Origin: BP-133 sp040756995
GTDB taxonomy: Bacteria; Actinomycetota; Acidimicrobiia; IMCC26256; BP-133
DNA length: 64,000 bases
Assembly (NCBI GenBank): GCA_040756995.1
Contig: JBFLYK010000010.1
Span: 62,001-126,000 of the forward strand
Direction of reading: 5' to 3'
Positions 35,173 to 44,119 of the stretch are shown here, piece after piece. The stretch's first letter is position 1; each line of letters starts with the position of its first letter. The translations under genes were made by a program, and so were the position numbers. The notes beneath the pieces are model-generated. The model worked only from the letters and a program-made list of their open reading frames with translations. It had not been told where the DNA came from and did not search any database.

Positions 35173-35823
35173 ATGCCCCCATCACCGGTGCGGCGGCCGC
35201 CGCGGTCACGACGGATGGCGAGGCTGCTCATCGTGGTGCTGGCCCTCGTCTGGACCCAGTTCCCGTTCAGCAGTGGGGGGGCGAGCGCGGACGGTGACCG
35301 CCGCGAGCTCGCTCTGTGCTGCGCCTGGGGCAAGAGCCTGGAGGATTCCACCCTCACCTACAGCATCACCTCGCCTGACGGACCCAGCACCCAGGTCATC
35401 CGGAGCGCCGTCCGGGAGTGGGACGGCGACCTCCCGGCCCTGCGCCTGACCGAGGTGGCGGCCGGCTCGCCGGCCGACGTGACCATCCGCTTCACGCCCG
35501 GTCAGGGGCGGACCGAGGGCCAGGCGGTGACGAGCTTCACCCGCCGGGGCCTCATCAGCAAGGTCGAGATCACCATCCAGGGCGCCGTCGCGCCGGGCAA
35601 CGCCGGCGGCCTCGGCCAGATTGCCAAGCACGAGTTCGGCCACGCCCTGGGTCTCGGCCACACCAACTACGAGGGCAACCTCATGTCCCCGGCCGTGAGC
35701 CCCGACCCCCAGCCGGTCCCGCCCTGTGTGGTGCAGGGGGTCATCGAGGCCAACCGCTGGAAGATGATCGACCCGGAGGCCAAGAAGCCGACGCCGCCCC
35801 GGGTCTCGCGGGTCACCTGCTAG
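35173..35823 (+). CDS. Secreted metzincin-like zinc metalloprotease
   Basis: About 216 residues with an Arg-rich start and a hydrophobic segment (ARLLIVVLALVWTQFPF). The catalytic site is HEFGHALGLGH, the HExxHxxGxxH zinc motif, followed by NLMSP, which fits the Met-turn of matrixins. Upstream, SAVREWDGDLPALRLTEVAAGSPADVTIRF is also matrixin-like. Start uncertain: ATG 35173 is used; 35080 and 35215 are possible. It sits between smc and ftsY, where mycobacteria have nothing. Confidence 0.8.
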   Translation: MPPSPVRRPPRSRRMARLLIVVLALVWTQFPFSSGGASADGDRRELALCCAWGKSLEDSTLTYSITSPDGPSTQVIRSAVREWDGDLPALRLTEVAAGSPADVTIRFTPGQGRTEGQAVTSFTRRGLISKVEITIQGAVAPGNAGGLGQIAKHEFGHALGLGHTNYEGNLMSPAVSPDPQPVPPCVVQGVIEANRWKMIDPEAKKPTPPRVSRVTC

Positions 35824-35832
35824 GAGACCGCG

Positions 35833-37905
35833 CTACTCCCTGACCCCGACGGCGTCGAGCAGGAAGGCGAAGATCTCCGCTTCCTTGCGCCAGGCGTCAT
35901 ACCGGCCGGACGGGCCGCCGTGCCCGGCGCCCATCTCCGTCCGCAGCAGGACCCGGGTGCCGGGATCGGCCGTCACCCGCAGCTTGGCCACCCACTTGGC
36001 CGGCTCCCAGTACGACACCCGGGGGTCGTTGAGCCCGGCGGTGATGAAGAGGTCGGGGTAGCGCACCGGCCGGACGTTGTCGTAGGGCGAGTACGACTTC
36101 ATGACCTCGTAGAACTCCGGGTCGGCGGGGTCGCCCCACTCCTCCCATTCGATGACCGAGAGCGGGAGCGTGGGGTCGGAGATGGTGCTGACCACGTCGA
36201 CGAAGGGGACCTCGGCGACGGCTGCCCGGAACAGGTCCGGCCGGAGGTTGAGGGCCGCTCCGACCAGCAACCCGCCGGCGCTGCCGCCGAGGATCGCCAG
36301 CCGGTCGGATGACGTCCAGCCCGTCTCGATGAGGTGCTCGGCGCAGGCGATGAAGTCGGTGAACGTGTTCGTCTTGTGCTTGAGCTTCCCGGCCTCGTAC
36401 CACGCCCGGCCCATCTCGCCGCCGCCCCGGATGTGGCCGATCGCCCAGACGAATCCCCGGTCGAGGAGGCTCAGCCGCAGCGAGGAGAAGCGGGGGTCGG
36501 AGCTGGACTCGTAGGAGCCGTAGCCGTAGAGGACACAGGGGGCGGAGCCGTCGAGCGGGGTGCCCTTGCGGGCCACCAGCGAGATCGGCACCCGGGTGCC
36601 GTCGGAGGCGGTGGCCCACAACCGCTGCGTCTCGTAGCGCCCAGGGTCGTAGCCGCCCAGGACGGGCTCCTGCTTGAGCAGCGTGCGTTCCCGGGTGTCC
36701 ATGTCGTAGTCGAAGATCGACTGCGGCGTGACCAGCGACGTGTAGGTGTACCGGAGGGTGCTCCGGTCGAACTCCGGATTGTCCTCTTCCGGCATGCCGA
36801 CCCGGCAGACGGCCTCCGGCTGCTCGATGAGGTGGTGGCCGCCGCTCTCCAGATGGATCACCCGCAGGCGCCGGACGGCTTGCGCCCGCTCCAGCACCAC
36901 CAGGTGGCGGGCGAAGGCGGCGAGGCCCTCGAGCTTGACGTCGGCGGAGTGGGGGATCAGCTCCCGCCAGTTCTCCCGGCGGGGATCGGCCACCGGCGCC
37001 TCCACCAGCCGGAAGTTGGGCGCACCGTCGTTGCTCAGGATGAAGAACCGGTCGCCGTGGTGCTCGATGCCGTACTCGACGTCCTGCCGGCGGGGTTCGA
37101 GGACGGTGAAGGTGCCCTCGGGGTCGTCGGCCGGGAGGATCCGCGTCTCGGACGTGACCGCCGACCGGAGGTCGATCACGATGAAGCCGCCGCTGCGGGT
37201 CCGTTCGACGGAGCAGAAGAAGCGGTCGTCGTCCTCCTGGTGGACGATGACGTCGGCCGCCGCGTCGGTGCCGAGCCGGTGGCGCCAGACCCGCCAGGGG
37301 CGCCGGGCCTCGTCCAGCGTCGTGTAGAAGAGCGTGCGGTTGTCGCTGGCCCAGGCCACGCCGTAGTAGGTGCCGGGGATCGCTTCGGGATGGTCTTCCC
37401 CGGTGTCGAGGTCGCGGATGCGCAGCACATGGTCCTCGTCGCCCTCGGTGTCGAGTGACCAGGCCAGCAGCCGGTGGTCGGGGCTCACCTCGAGCGCGCC
37501 CAGGGCGCAGTACTCCTCGCCCTCGGCCAGCACGTTCTCGTCGATCAGGATCTGCTCCGGGCTCCCCTCTTCCGGGGTCCGCCGGCAGTGGATCGGATAC
37601 TGCAGCCCTTCGACACTGCGCGAGTAGTACAGGAACGGGCCGTAGGGGACGGGCACCGACAGGTCCGTCTCCTGGATGCGGCTCACGATCTCGGCGTAGA
37701 GCTTCTCCTGCAGCGGCCGTAGCGGCTCCATGACGGCGTCGGCGTAGGCGTTCTCCGCCTCCAGGTAGGCCGTCACGTCCGGGTCCTCCCGGTTCCGGAG
37801 CCAGTGGTAGTCGTCCGGCCGGCGGTCGCCGTGGGCCTCGTGGACATGGGGAACGCGCTTCGCCACGGGCGGCGTGGGGGAGGGGCTGCTCATCGCCCGG
37901 ACCAT
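35833..37905 (-). CDS. ptrB: Oligopeptidase B (S9A prolyl oligopeptidase family)
   Basis: 690 residues. N-terminal start RRPDDYHWLRNREDPDVTAYLEAEN, seven-blade propeller, then catalytic domain with RGGGEMGRAWYEAG, nucleophile in LAILGGSAGGLLVG, Asp in ITAGLNDPRVSYWEPAKW and His in GAGHGGPSGRYDAW. It cleaves short peptides, usually after Arg/Lys, in the cytoplasm; no signal peptide seen. ATG 37905 has GAGG upstream; ATG 37893 is an alternative. Confidence 0.94.
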   Translation of the reverse strand: MVRAMSSPSPTPPVAKRVPHVHEAHGDRRPDDYHWLRNREDPDVTAYLEAENAYADAVMEPLRPLQEKLYAEIVSRIQETDLSVPVPYGPFLYYSRSVEGLQYPIHCRRTPEEGSPEQILIDENVLAEGEEYCALGALEVSPDHRLLAWSLDTEGDEDHVLRIRDLDTGEDHPEAIPGTYYGVAWASDNRTLFYTTLDEARRPWRVWRHRLGTDAAADVIVHQEDDDRFFCSVERTRSGGFIVIDLRSAVTSETRILPADDPEGTFTVLEPRRQDVEYGIEHHGDRFFILSNDGAPNFRLVEAPVADPRRENWRELIPHSADVKLEGLAAFARHLVVLERAQAVRRLRVIHLESGGHHLIEQPEAVCRVGMPEEDNPEFDRSTLRYTYTSLVTPQSIFDYDMDTRERTLLKQEPVLGGYDPGRYETQRLWATASDGTRVPISLVARKGTPLDGSAPCVLYGYGSYESSSDPRFSSLRLSLLDRGFVWAIGHIRGGGEMGRAWYEAGKLKHKTNTFTDFIACAEHLIETGWTSSDRLAILGGSAGGLLVGAALNLRPDLFRAAVAEVPFVDVVSTISDPTLPLSVIEWEEWGDPADPEFYEVMKSYSPYDNVRPVRYPDLFITAGLNDPRVSYWEPAKWVAKLRVTADPGTRVLLRTEMGAGHGGPSGRYDAWRKEAEIFAFLLDAVGVRE

Positions 37906-37928
37906 AGTGCCTCGACCGGCGACGTCCT

Positions 37929-38024
37929 CCGGCCTCAGGCCGGCCAGGGACGCCGCTGGCTGCGTCCTCCTCCTCAACGTAGTCCCCGCTACGCCTCGTC
38001 GTGCGTCCTTGCCAGCGACGCCCC
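37929..38024. repeat. Nested palindromes between the peptidase and ftsY genes
   Basis: A perfect CCGGCCT-C-AGGCCGG palindrome (37929-37943) is followed by an interrupted palindrome. Its outer arms, GGGACGCCGCTGGC (37947-37960) and GCCAGCGACGCCCC (38011-38024, two mismatches), share one centre with inner arms CGTAG (37978-37982) and CTACG (37989-37993). The roughly 210-bp divergent gap has no gene. The function (leader structure, operator or transcription stop) is unknown. Confidence 0.6.
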
Positions 38025-38115
38025 TGACTCGCCCTGAGACTCGGCAACGTCACCGGCCGAGGCACGCGTTGTGCCCTTCTGGGGCCGCCCCGGGTGGCCG
38101 GTAGGATCGCCGGCC

Positions 38116-39264
38116 ATGGAGTTGGTGCTCGTCCTCGGGATCCTCGTTCTGCTGGCGCTGGCCGCCACGGTCACCGCCGTGTCCAAATCCCGGCAGGCGC
38201 AGCGCCGGATGGACGCCGCCGAGCGGTCGGCGGTCACCCGGCCGAAGCCGGCGGGTCAACCGGCCGACGTCGAAATCGTCCTGCCGCCTGGTGACGACGT
38301 CGTCGTCCCGCCCGAGGCGGAGGAGGTGCCGACGCCGGAGCCGGAGGTCGAGGAGGCGCCCGTCCGTCCCCGGCTGCGGGACCGGCTCGGCAAGGCCCGG
38401 GAGCTGCTGGCCGGGTACTTCGGTGACCTGCGGGGCCGCACGACGATCGACGAGGAGGTGTGGGAGGAGCTCGAGGAGGCGCTCATCCGGGCCGACGTCG
38501 GCGTGGCCTCCACCGGCCGGATCCTCGAGGACCTCCGGGTGCGGGTCAAGGAGGCGTCGGTCACGACCCCCGCCGAGCTGCTCGACCTCCTCAAGGCCGA
38601 CCTCGTCGACCAGCTCCGATCGGCCGACCGCTCGCTGGCCTTCTCACCCGGCCAGCCCAATGTCTGGATGTTCGTGGGCGTCAACGGGGTGGGGAAGACG
38701 ACCAGCATCGGGAAGATCGCCCAGCGGGAGGCGGCGGCGGGTCGCTCGGTGGTCATGGCCGCCGCCGACACGTTCCGGGCCGCCGCCTCCGAGCAGCTCC
38801 AGCTGTGGTCGGAGCGGGTCGGGGCCGACCTCGTCCGGGGCCAGGACGGCGCCGATCCCGGTTCCGTCGTCTTCGACGCCATGGCCGCCGCTGGCAACCG
38901 CGGCGCCGATCTCGTGCTGGTCGACACCGCCGGGCGGCTCCACACCAAGGTCAACCTGATGGAGGAGCTGAAGAAGCTGCGCCGGATCGTCGACCGCACC
39001 CCGGGCGCCCTGAAGGAGGTCCTGCTGGTCATCGATGCGTCGACGGGCCAGAACGGTCTGAATCAGGCGAAGCAGTTCGGGGAGGCTGTCGACGTGACCG
39101 GCGTCATCCTGACCAAGCTCGACGGCACGGCCAAGGGCGGCATCGTGCTGGCCGTGCAGGCGGAGCTGGGCATCCCGGTGAAGCTGGTCGGCGTCGGCGA
39201 GTCGGCCGCCGACCTCATCGAGTTCGACCCCGAGGAGTTCGTCGACGCCCTCTTCGCGGCCTGA
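38116..39264 (+). CDS. ftsY: Signal recognition particle receptor FtsY
   Basis: 382 residues. An N-terminal membrane segment (ELVLVLGILVLLALAATVTAV), an acidic linker, then the NG GTPase: VGVNGVGKTTSIGKIA, ADTFRAAASEQL, LVDTAGRLHTK, TKLDGTAKGG and KLVGVGESAADL. It docks SRP-ribosome complexes at the membrane. ATG 38116 follows GGTAGGAT. Confidence 0.96.
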   Translation: MELVLVLGILVLLALAATVTAVSKSRQAQRRMDAAERSAVTRPKPAGQPADVEIVLPPGDDVVVPPEAEEVPTPEPEVEEAPVRPRLRDRLGKARELLAGYFGDLRGRTTIDEEVWEELEEALIRADVGVASTGRILEDLRVRVKEASVTTPAELLDLLKADLVDQLRSADRSLAFSPGQPNVWMFVGVNGVGKTTSIGKIAQREAAAGRSVVMAAADTFRAAASEQLQLWSERVGADLVRGQDGADPGSVVFDAMAAAGNRGADLVLVDTAGRLHTKVNLMEELKKLRRIVDRTPGALKEVLLVIDASTGQNGLNQAKQFGEAVDVTGVILTKLDGTAKGGIVLAVQAELGIPVKLVGVGESAADLIEFDPEEFVDALFAA

Positions 39265-39292
39265 CTCCGCCGCTCCTACACTCGAACCTCTC

Positions 39293-40633
39293 ATGTTCGA
39301 TTCACTGTCCGACCGGTTCGAGGCCATCTTCACCCGCATGCGCGGCCGCGGCCGCCTGGGGGAGAAGGAAGTCGACGAGATCGCCCGCGAGATCCGCCTC
39401 GCCCTCCTGGAAGCCGACGTCAACTTCAAGGTCGTCAAGAACTTCATCGGCCGGGTCAAGGAGGAGGCCACCGGGGCGGAGCTGTCCAAGAGCCTCTCCC
39501 CGGCCCAACAGGTCATCAAGATCGTCCACCAGGAGCTGATCAACACGCTCGGGGGCGAGACCGGCAAGCTGGCCATGAACCCGAAGCCGCCGACCGTGGT
39601 GATGCTCGTCGGCCTCCAGGGCTCCGGCAAGACGACCGCCTGCGGCAAGCTGGCCAAGCACCTGAAGAGCCAGGGGCTCCAGCCGCTGCTCGTCGCCGCC
39701 GACCTCCAGCGCCCGGCGGCCGTGACCCAGCTCCAGGTCCTGGGCGAGCAGGTCGGCGTGCCGGTCTACAGCGAGCCGACCGACCCGGTGACGGTGGCCC
39801 GCAACGCCCGCAACGAAGCCGCCCGGCTCGGCAAGAACGTGATCGTCGTCGACACCGCCGGCCGCCTCCAGATCGACGAGGCCCTGATGGACGAGCTGCG
39901 CCGGATGCGGGAGGCGGTCCAGCCCGACAACGTCCTGCTGGTCGTCGACGCCATGACCGGCCAGGAGGCGGTCAGCGTCGCCGAGTCGTTCGCCGACACC
40001 GTGGGGATCGACGGCGTCGTCCTCACCAAGCTCGACGGCGACGCCCGCGGCGGGGCCGCGCTCTCGGTCAAGGAGGTCACCGGCAGGCCGATCCTCTTCG
40101 CCGGTGTCGGGGAGAAGCTGGTCGACTTCGAGCCCTTCCATCCCGACCGGATGGCGGGGCGGATCCTCGGCATGGGCGACGTCCTCACCCTGATCGAGAA
40201 GGCCGAGCAGAACTTCGATCAGGAGCAGGCGGTCAAGGCCGCCGCCAAGCTGAAGAAGGGCGACTTCACGCTCGACGATTTCCTGCAGCAGATGCAGCAG
40301 GTCAAGAAGATGGGCCCGTTGCAGAACATCATCGGGATGATCCCGGGGATGCCCAAGGAGCTGAAGAACACCCAGATCGACGACAAGGAGCTGGGGAAGG
40401 TGGAGGCGATCATCCGGTCGATGACGCCTCAGGAGCGCAACGACATCTCGATCATCAACGGGTCGCGCCGGCTGCGGATCGCCAACGGCAGTGGCACGAC
40501 GACCCAGGACGTCAACGCCCTCTTGAAGCAGTTCAAGATGGTGCAGGGAATGATGAAACAGATGGCCGGTGTGGGAGGCAAGAAGGGCCGACTCCCGAAG
40601 ATGCCGAACATGCCCGACTTCCCGGGCATGTAG
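39293..40633 (+). CDS. ffh: Signal recognition particle protein Ffh
   Basis: 446 residues. N domain, G domain (VGLQGSGKTTACGKLAKHL, AADLQRPAAVTQL, VVDTAGRLQID, TKLDGDARGG, FAGVGEKLVDFEPF) and Met-rich M domain with MGPLQNIIGMIPGMP and the RNA-binding helix region IINGSRRLRIANGSGTT. It binds signal sequences and 4.5S RNA. No 4.5S RNA gene was recognised nearby. Confidence 0.97.
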   Translation: MFDSLSDRFEAIFTRMRGRGRLGEKEVDEIAREIRLALLEADVNFKVVKNFIGRVKEEATGAELSKSLSPAQQVIKIVHQELINTLGGETGKLAMNPKPPTVVMLVGLQGSGKTTACGKLAKHLKSQGLQPLLVAADLQRPAAVTQLQVLGEQVGVPVYSEPTDPVTVARNARNEAARLGKNVIVVDTAGRLQIDEALMDELRRMREAVQPDNVLLVVDAMTGQEAVSVAESFADTVGIDGVVLTKLDGDARGGAALSVKEVTGRPILFAGVGEKLVDFEPFHPDRMAGRILGMGDVLTLIEKAEQNFDQEQAVKAAAKLKKGDFTLDDFLQQMQQVKKMGPLQNIIGMIPGMPKELKNTQIDDKELGKVEAIIRSMTPQERNDISIINGSRRLRIANGSGTTTQDVNALLKQFKMVQGMMKQMAGVGGKKGRLPKMPNMPDFPGM

Positions 40634-40694
40634 TGGGTCCCCGGCGGTGCTGTAACCTCTCCCGGTTGTCTGTGAAAGAAAAGGTGGTAGTGCT

Positions 40695-40958
40695 GTGGTG
40701 AAGATCCGCCTGATGCGGATGGGCAAGAAGAAGCAGCCGACGTACCGGGTCGTCGTGGCCGACGCCCGGTCTCCCCGCGACGGGCGCTTCGTGGAGATCA
40801 TCGGGAAGTACGGGCCCCGGGAAGAGCCGCCCCTCGTCGACATCGACAACGAGCGGGCGCTGGAGTGGCTCCGCAAGGGAGCCCAGCCGACGGAGCAGGT
40901 GCAGCGGTTGCTGACCATCTCGGGGGCCTGGGAGCAGCACAAGGCCGGCAAGAAGTGA
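40695..40958 (+). CDS. rpsP: 30S ribosomal protein S16
   Basis: 87 residues: VKIRLMRMGKKKQPTYRVVVADARSPRDGRFVEIIGKYGP, the canonical S16 start, then LEWLRKGAQPT. The first of two adjacent GTG codons is taken as start; AAAGGTGG lies upstream. Overlaps the KH gene by four bases. Confidence 0.96.
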   Translation: MVKIRLMRMGKKKQPTYRVVVADARSPRDGRFVEIIGKYGPREEPPLVDIDNERALEWLRKGAQPTEQVQRLLTISGAWEQHKAGKK

Positions 40959-41332
40959 CTTCCGAGGACGAGGAGTTCGACTCGAGCGACGAGTTCGAGG
41001 ACGACGACGACCTCGATCTGTCGATGGAGGACGACGTCGACGACGACGGCGACGAGGACGAGATCGCCGCCGAGGGGAACCGGATCGTCGGCGGCATCCC
41101 CAAGGGGGTGCTGGAGTACGTCGCCCGCAACATCGTCGACGACCCCGACGGGGTCTTCGTCGAGATGTCGGAACGCCGGAGCGGCGAGGTGGAACTGCGG
41201 CTCCACGTGTCGCCGTCCGACATGGGCAAGGTGATCGGCCGGCGGGGCCGTGTCGCCCAGGCCCTCCGCCAGGTCGTGGCCGCCGCCGGTACGCGGGAAG
41301 GCGTCCGGGCGAGCCTCGACATCGTCGACTGA
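40955..41332 (+). CDS. khpA: KH-domain RNA-binding protein (KhpA type) with acidic N-terminus
   Basis: 125 residues. The C-terminal 75 residues form the KH domain (VLEYVARNIVDDPDGV, VSPSDMGKVIGRRGRVAQALRQVV with the GxxG loop GRRG). The first 45 residues are almost wholly Asp/Glu/Ser, absent from typical 80-residue KhpA proteins. KhpA binds RNA with KhpB and affects cell-wall growth in Gram-positives. GTG overlaps rpsP (GTGA). Confidence 0.88.
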   Translation: MTSEDEEFDSSDEFEDDDDLDLSMEDDVDDDGDEDEIAAEGNRIVGGIPKGVLEYVARNIVDDPDGVFVEMSERRSGEVELRLHVSPSDMGKVIGRRGRVAQALRQVVAAAGTREGVRASLDIVD

Positions 41333-41343
41333 CCGCTCCTGCG

Positions 41344-41847
41344 GTGGCGGGAGACCGTCTCGAGGTCGGCCGCATCGTCAAGGCCCACGGAATCCGGGGT
41401 GAGGTGGTCGTCGAGGCGGTGAGCAACCGGCCGGAGCGGTTCACGCCCGGGGCCGTGCTCTACGCCGGAGACCGTGAGTTCCGCGTCCGGCGGGCCAGCC
41501 CCCGGGGGGGCCCGGACCCGGCGGGGCGGATGAGCCGGGACCGATGGATCGTGAGCTTCGACGGCGTCGACGACCGCAACGAGGCCGAGCGGCTGCGCGG
41601 GACCGTCCTCAGCGGCGAGCCCCTCGACCACGACGACGACGCCGACGAGTTGTGGGTCCACGAGCTCGTGGGGTCGGATCTCCTCGACCCGGCCGGGCGG
41701 GTGCTGGGCCGGGTGGCGGCCGTCGAAGCGAACCCCGCCTCTGATCTCCTCGTCCTCGAGAGCGGCCAGCTCGTGCCCATGGTCTTCGTCGTCGAGACGG
41801 CCCCCGGGCGGGTGGTGGTCGACCCGCCGGCCGGTCTCCTGGACTGA
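41344..41847 (+). CDS. rimM: Ribosome maturation factor RimM
   Basis: 167 residues. N-terminal LEVGRIVKAHGIRGEVVVEAVSNRPERF and C-terminal PRC barrel (WVHELVGSDLLDPAGRVLGRV to VVDPPAGLLD). It assists 30S head assembly with S19. GTG start; five bases from trmD. Confidence 0.94.
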   Translation: MAGDRLEVGRIVKAHGIRGEVVVEAVSNRPERFTPGAVLYAGDREFRVRRASPRGGPDPAGRMSRDRWIVSFDGVDDRNEAERLRGTVLSGEPLDHDDDADELWVHELVGSDLLDPAGRVLGRVAAVEANPASDLLVLESGQLVPMVFVVETAPGRVVVDPPAGLLD

Positions 41848-41851
41848 GTCC

Positions 41852-42571
41852 GTGCGGATCGACGTCTTCACGATCTTTCCCGGGTACTTCGACGGCCCCC
41901 TGTCGGCGTCGCTGCTGGGCCGGGCCCGGGAGAAAGGGCTCCTCGACATCCGCCTCCACGATCCCCGGGACTGGACCACCGACCGGCACCGCACGGTCGA
42001 CGACACGCCCTTCGGCGGCGGGGCGGGCATGGTGATGATGCCCGAGCCCCTCTTCGCCGCCGTCGAGGCGGTCGAGCCGCCCCGGCCGCTGTTCCTGCTG
42101 TCGGCCGCCGGCCGGCCCTTCGACCAGGCGGTGGCCAGGGAGCTGGCCGGGCGGCCCGGGTTCTCGCTGCTCTGCGGGCGGTACGAGGGCGTCGACCAGC
42201 GGGTGGCCGACCACCTCTGCGACGGCGAGCTGTCGGTCGGCGACTACGTCCTGGCCGGCGGCGAGGCGGCGGCGGTGGTGATCGTGGAAGCCGTGGCCCG
42301 GCTCCTCCCCGACGTGATGGGCAACGAGGCGTCGGCGGGCGAGGAGTCGTTCGCCGACGGCCTGGTCGAGTATCCCCAGTACACCCGGCCGGCCAGTTTC
42401 CGGGGGCTCGAGGTGCCCGAGGTGCTGCGGTCCGGTGACCACGCCCGGATCGCCCGCTGGCGCCACGCCGAGGCGCTCCGCCGGACCCGCGACCGCCGTC
42501 CCGACCTGCTGGAGCGGCGCGGTCTGTCCGATACCGAGCGGGCCATGTTGGAGGATGACTGCTCAGAGTAG
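41852..42571 (+). CDS. trmD: tRNA (guanine-N1) methyltransferase TrmD
   Basis: 239 residues. It methylates G37 of tRNA. Knot motifs: RIDVFTIFPGYFDGPLSASLLGRA, DDTPFGGGAGMVMMPEPLF, LLCGRYEGVDQRV, LSVGDYVLAGGEAAAVVIVEAVARLLPDVMGN and EYPQYTRPASFRG. GTG start. Confidence 0.96.
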   Translation: MRIDVFTIFPGYFDGPLSASLLGRAREKGLLDIRLHDPRDWTTDRHRTVDDTPFGGGAGMVMMPEPLFAAVEAVEPPRPLFLLSAAGRPFDQAVARELAGRPGFSLLCGRYEGVDQRVADHLCDGELSVGDYVLAGGEAAAVVIVEAVARLLPDVMGNEASAGEESFADGLVEYPQYTRPASFRGLEVPEVLRSGDHARIARWRHAEALRRTRDRRPDLLERRGLSDTERAMLEDDCSE

Positions 42572-42631
42572 TTACACTGGGGTGTTCTTCCCTCGATCTC
42601 GCTGGTCGTTCTTCTCGGCAGGAGCCTCACC

Positions 42632-42976
42632 ATGCAACGCACCGACCTCGTCGATCGCGCCTCGCTCCGCGACGACATCCCCGACTTCGGGCCCGGCGAC
42701 ACGCTGAAGGTCCACGTCCGCGTCGTCGAAGGCAACCGGGAACGGGTGCAGATCTTCCAGGGTGTGGTCATCCGCCGGCAGGGCAGCGGGTTGCGTGAGA
42801 CCTTCACCGTCCGGAAGGTGAGCTTCGGCGTGGGGGTGGAGCGGACGTTCCCCGTCCACTCGCCCATCATCGCCCGCATCGAAGTCCTCACCCGGGGCGA
42901 CGTGCGCCGGGCGAAGCTCTACTACCTGCGGGGTCGGGTAGGGAAGGCGGCCAAGGTCAAGGAGAAGCGGTTCTGA
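42632..42976 (+). CDS. rplS: 50S ribosomal protein L19
   Basis: 114 residues: DIPDFGPGDTLKVHVRVVEGNRERVQIFQGVVIRRQGSGLRETFTVRK, GVGVERTFPVHSPI, RRAKLYYLRGRVGKAAKVKE. Canonical sequence and position after trmD. Confidence 0.97.
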   Translation: MQRTDLVDRASLRDDIPDFGPGDTLKVHVRVVEGNRERVQIFQGVVIRRQGSGLRETFTVRKVSFGVGVERTFPVHSPIIARIEVLTRGDVRRAKLYYLRGRVGKAAKVKEKRF

Positions 42977-43003
42977 CCCACCGGGGTCTGGACGCACAGG
43001 CCG

Positions 43004-43741
43004 ATGCAGGCCGATGACCTCCCCGGGGCCTCGGAACCCCCGGGTGCACCAACCGTAACCTCGGCGCCCGGCGGGTCCCGCCGGCCCTGGTCGCGCTGGC
43101 CCGCGGTCATTCCGGAGGCCGGCGGGCCGGCCCCGGTCCAGGAACCGCCGGCCAAGCCGCGGTCGCTGATGCGGGAGCTGCCGCTGCTGCTCGGCGTGGC
43201 GTTCGTCATCGCCTTCCTGGTCAAGACCTTCGTCGCCCAGGCCTTCTTCATCCCGTCCGAATCCATGGTCCACACCCTCGAGGTGGGTGACCGGGTGCTC
43301 GTCTCACGGATGTCGTACCGCCTCCACGACCCCCGGCGGGGCGACATCGTGGTCTTCACCTCCCCATTCGAGACCAACGGGTCGGGCGACGACCGCTCCA
43401 TCCCGTCCCGCATCATCCACACCGTCCTGGAGAGCGTCGGGCTGCGCCAGCCCTCCACGGAAGACTTCATCAAGCGGGTGATCGCCCTCCCCGGCGAGAC
43501 GATCGAGGGCAAGAGCGGGAACATCTACATCAACGGGCGGCAGCTCGTGGAGCCGTACCTGGCCGAGGAACCGGTGGGCGACTTCCCGGCCAAGACGATT
43601 CCCGACGGCCACGTCTGGGTGATGGGCGATAACCGCAACCGGTCGTCGGATTCGCGGGTCTTCGGGCCGATCAAGAAGTCGAAGATCGTCGGCCGGGCCA
43701 TCCTCCGGATCTGGCCCCTCAACCGGCTGGGCTTCCTGTGA
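43004..43741 (+). CDS. lepB: Signal peptidase I
   Basis: 245 residues. A Pro/Gly-rich cytoplasmic tail, one membrane helix (LPLLLGVAFVIAFLVKTFVAQAFF), catalytic Ser in IPSESMVHTLEVGDRVLV, catalytic Lys in DFIKRVIALPGETIE, and box E GDNRNRSSDSR. It removes signal peptides from exported proteins such as the repeat proteins in this window. Confidence 0.95.
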   Translation: MQADDLPGASEPPGAPTVTSAPGGSRRPWSRWPAVIPEAGGPAPVQEPPAKPRSLMRELPLLLGVAFVIAFLVKTFVAQAFFIPSESMVHTLEVGDRVLVSRMSYRLHDPRRGDIVVFTSPFETNGSGDDRSIPSRIIHTVLESVGLRQPSTEDFIKRVIALPGETIEGKSGNIYINGRQLVEPYLAEEPVGDFPAKTIPDGHVWVMGDNRNRSSDSRVFGPIKKSKIVGRAILRIWPLNRLGFL

Positions 43742-43825
43742 TGGGAGTTTCGGGGCCCTTTGGGCCGCCGCTTCAGGCCCTGGCCGAAACCGGTTCTTCT
43801 AAACTGGCCTAAACGGGAGGCGTGG

Positions 43826-44119
43826 GTGAGCGCGGAAGACCTCGAGCGGTACGAAACCGAGATCGAACTCCAGCTCTACAAGGAGTATCGCGACGTCCTG
43901 CCCATGTTCTCGTACGTCGTGGAGACGGAGCGCCGGTTCTATCTGGCCAACGACGTGAAGATGGAGGTTCGCAACGAGGGCGGGCGGGTCTACTTCGACG
44001 TCCACCTCCACGACGCCTGGGTGTGGGACATGTACCGCCCCGCCCGGTTCGTCTCCGACGTCCACGTGGTGACGTTCAAGGACGTCAACGTGGAGGAGCT
44101 GGCCGGCAAGGAGATCTAG
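43826..44119 (+). CDS. DUF2469-family protein
   Basis: 97 residues: SAEDLERYETEIELQLYKEYRDVLPMFSYVVETERRFYLANDV and RNEGGRVYFDVHLHDAWVWDMYRPARFV. This is an actinobacterial signature protein of unknown function, normally between rnhB and the UPF0102 gene; rnhB is absent here. GTG 43826 follows GGGAGG. Confidence 0.92.
   Translation: MSAEDLERYETEIELQLYKEYRDVLPMFSYVVETERRFYLANDVKMEVRNEGGRVYFDVHLHDAWVWDMYRPARFVSDVHVVTFKDVNVEELAGKEI

Noticed and set aside
39265..40694. Search for an SRP 4.5S RNA gene near ffh/ftsY
   Set aside because: No GGAA-tetraloop hairpin with the conserved flanks was found in the gaps.
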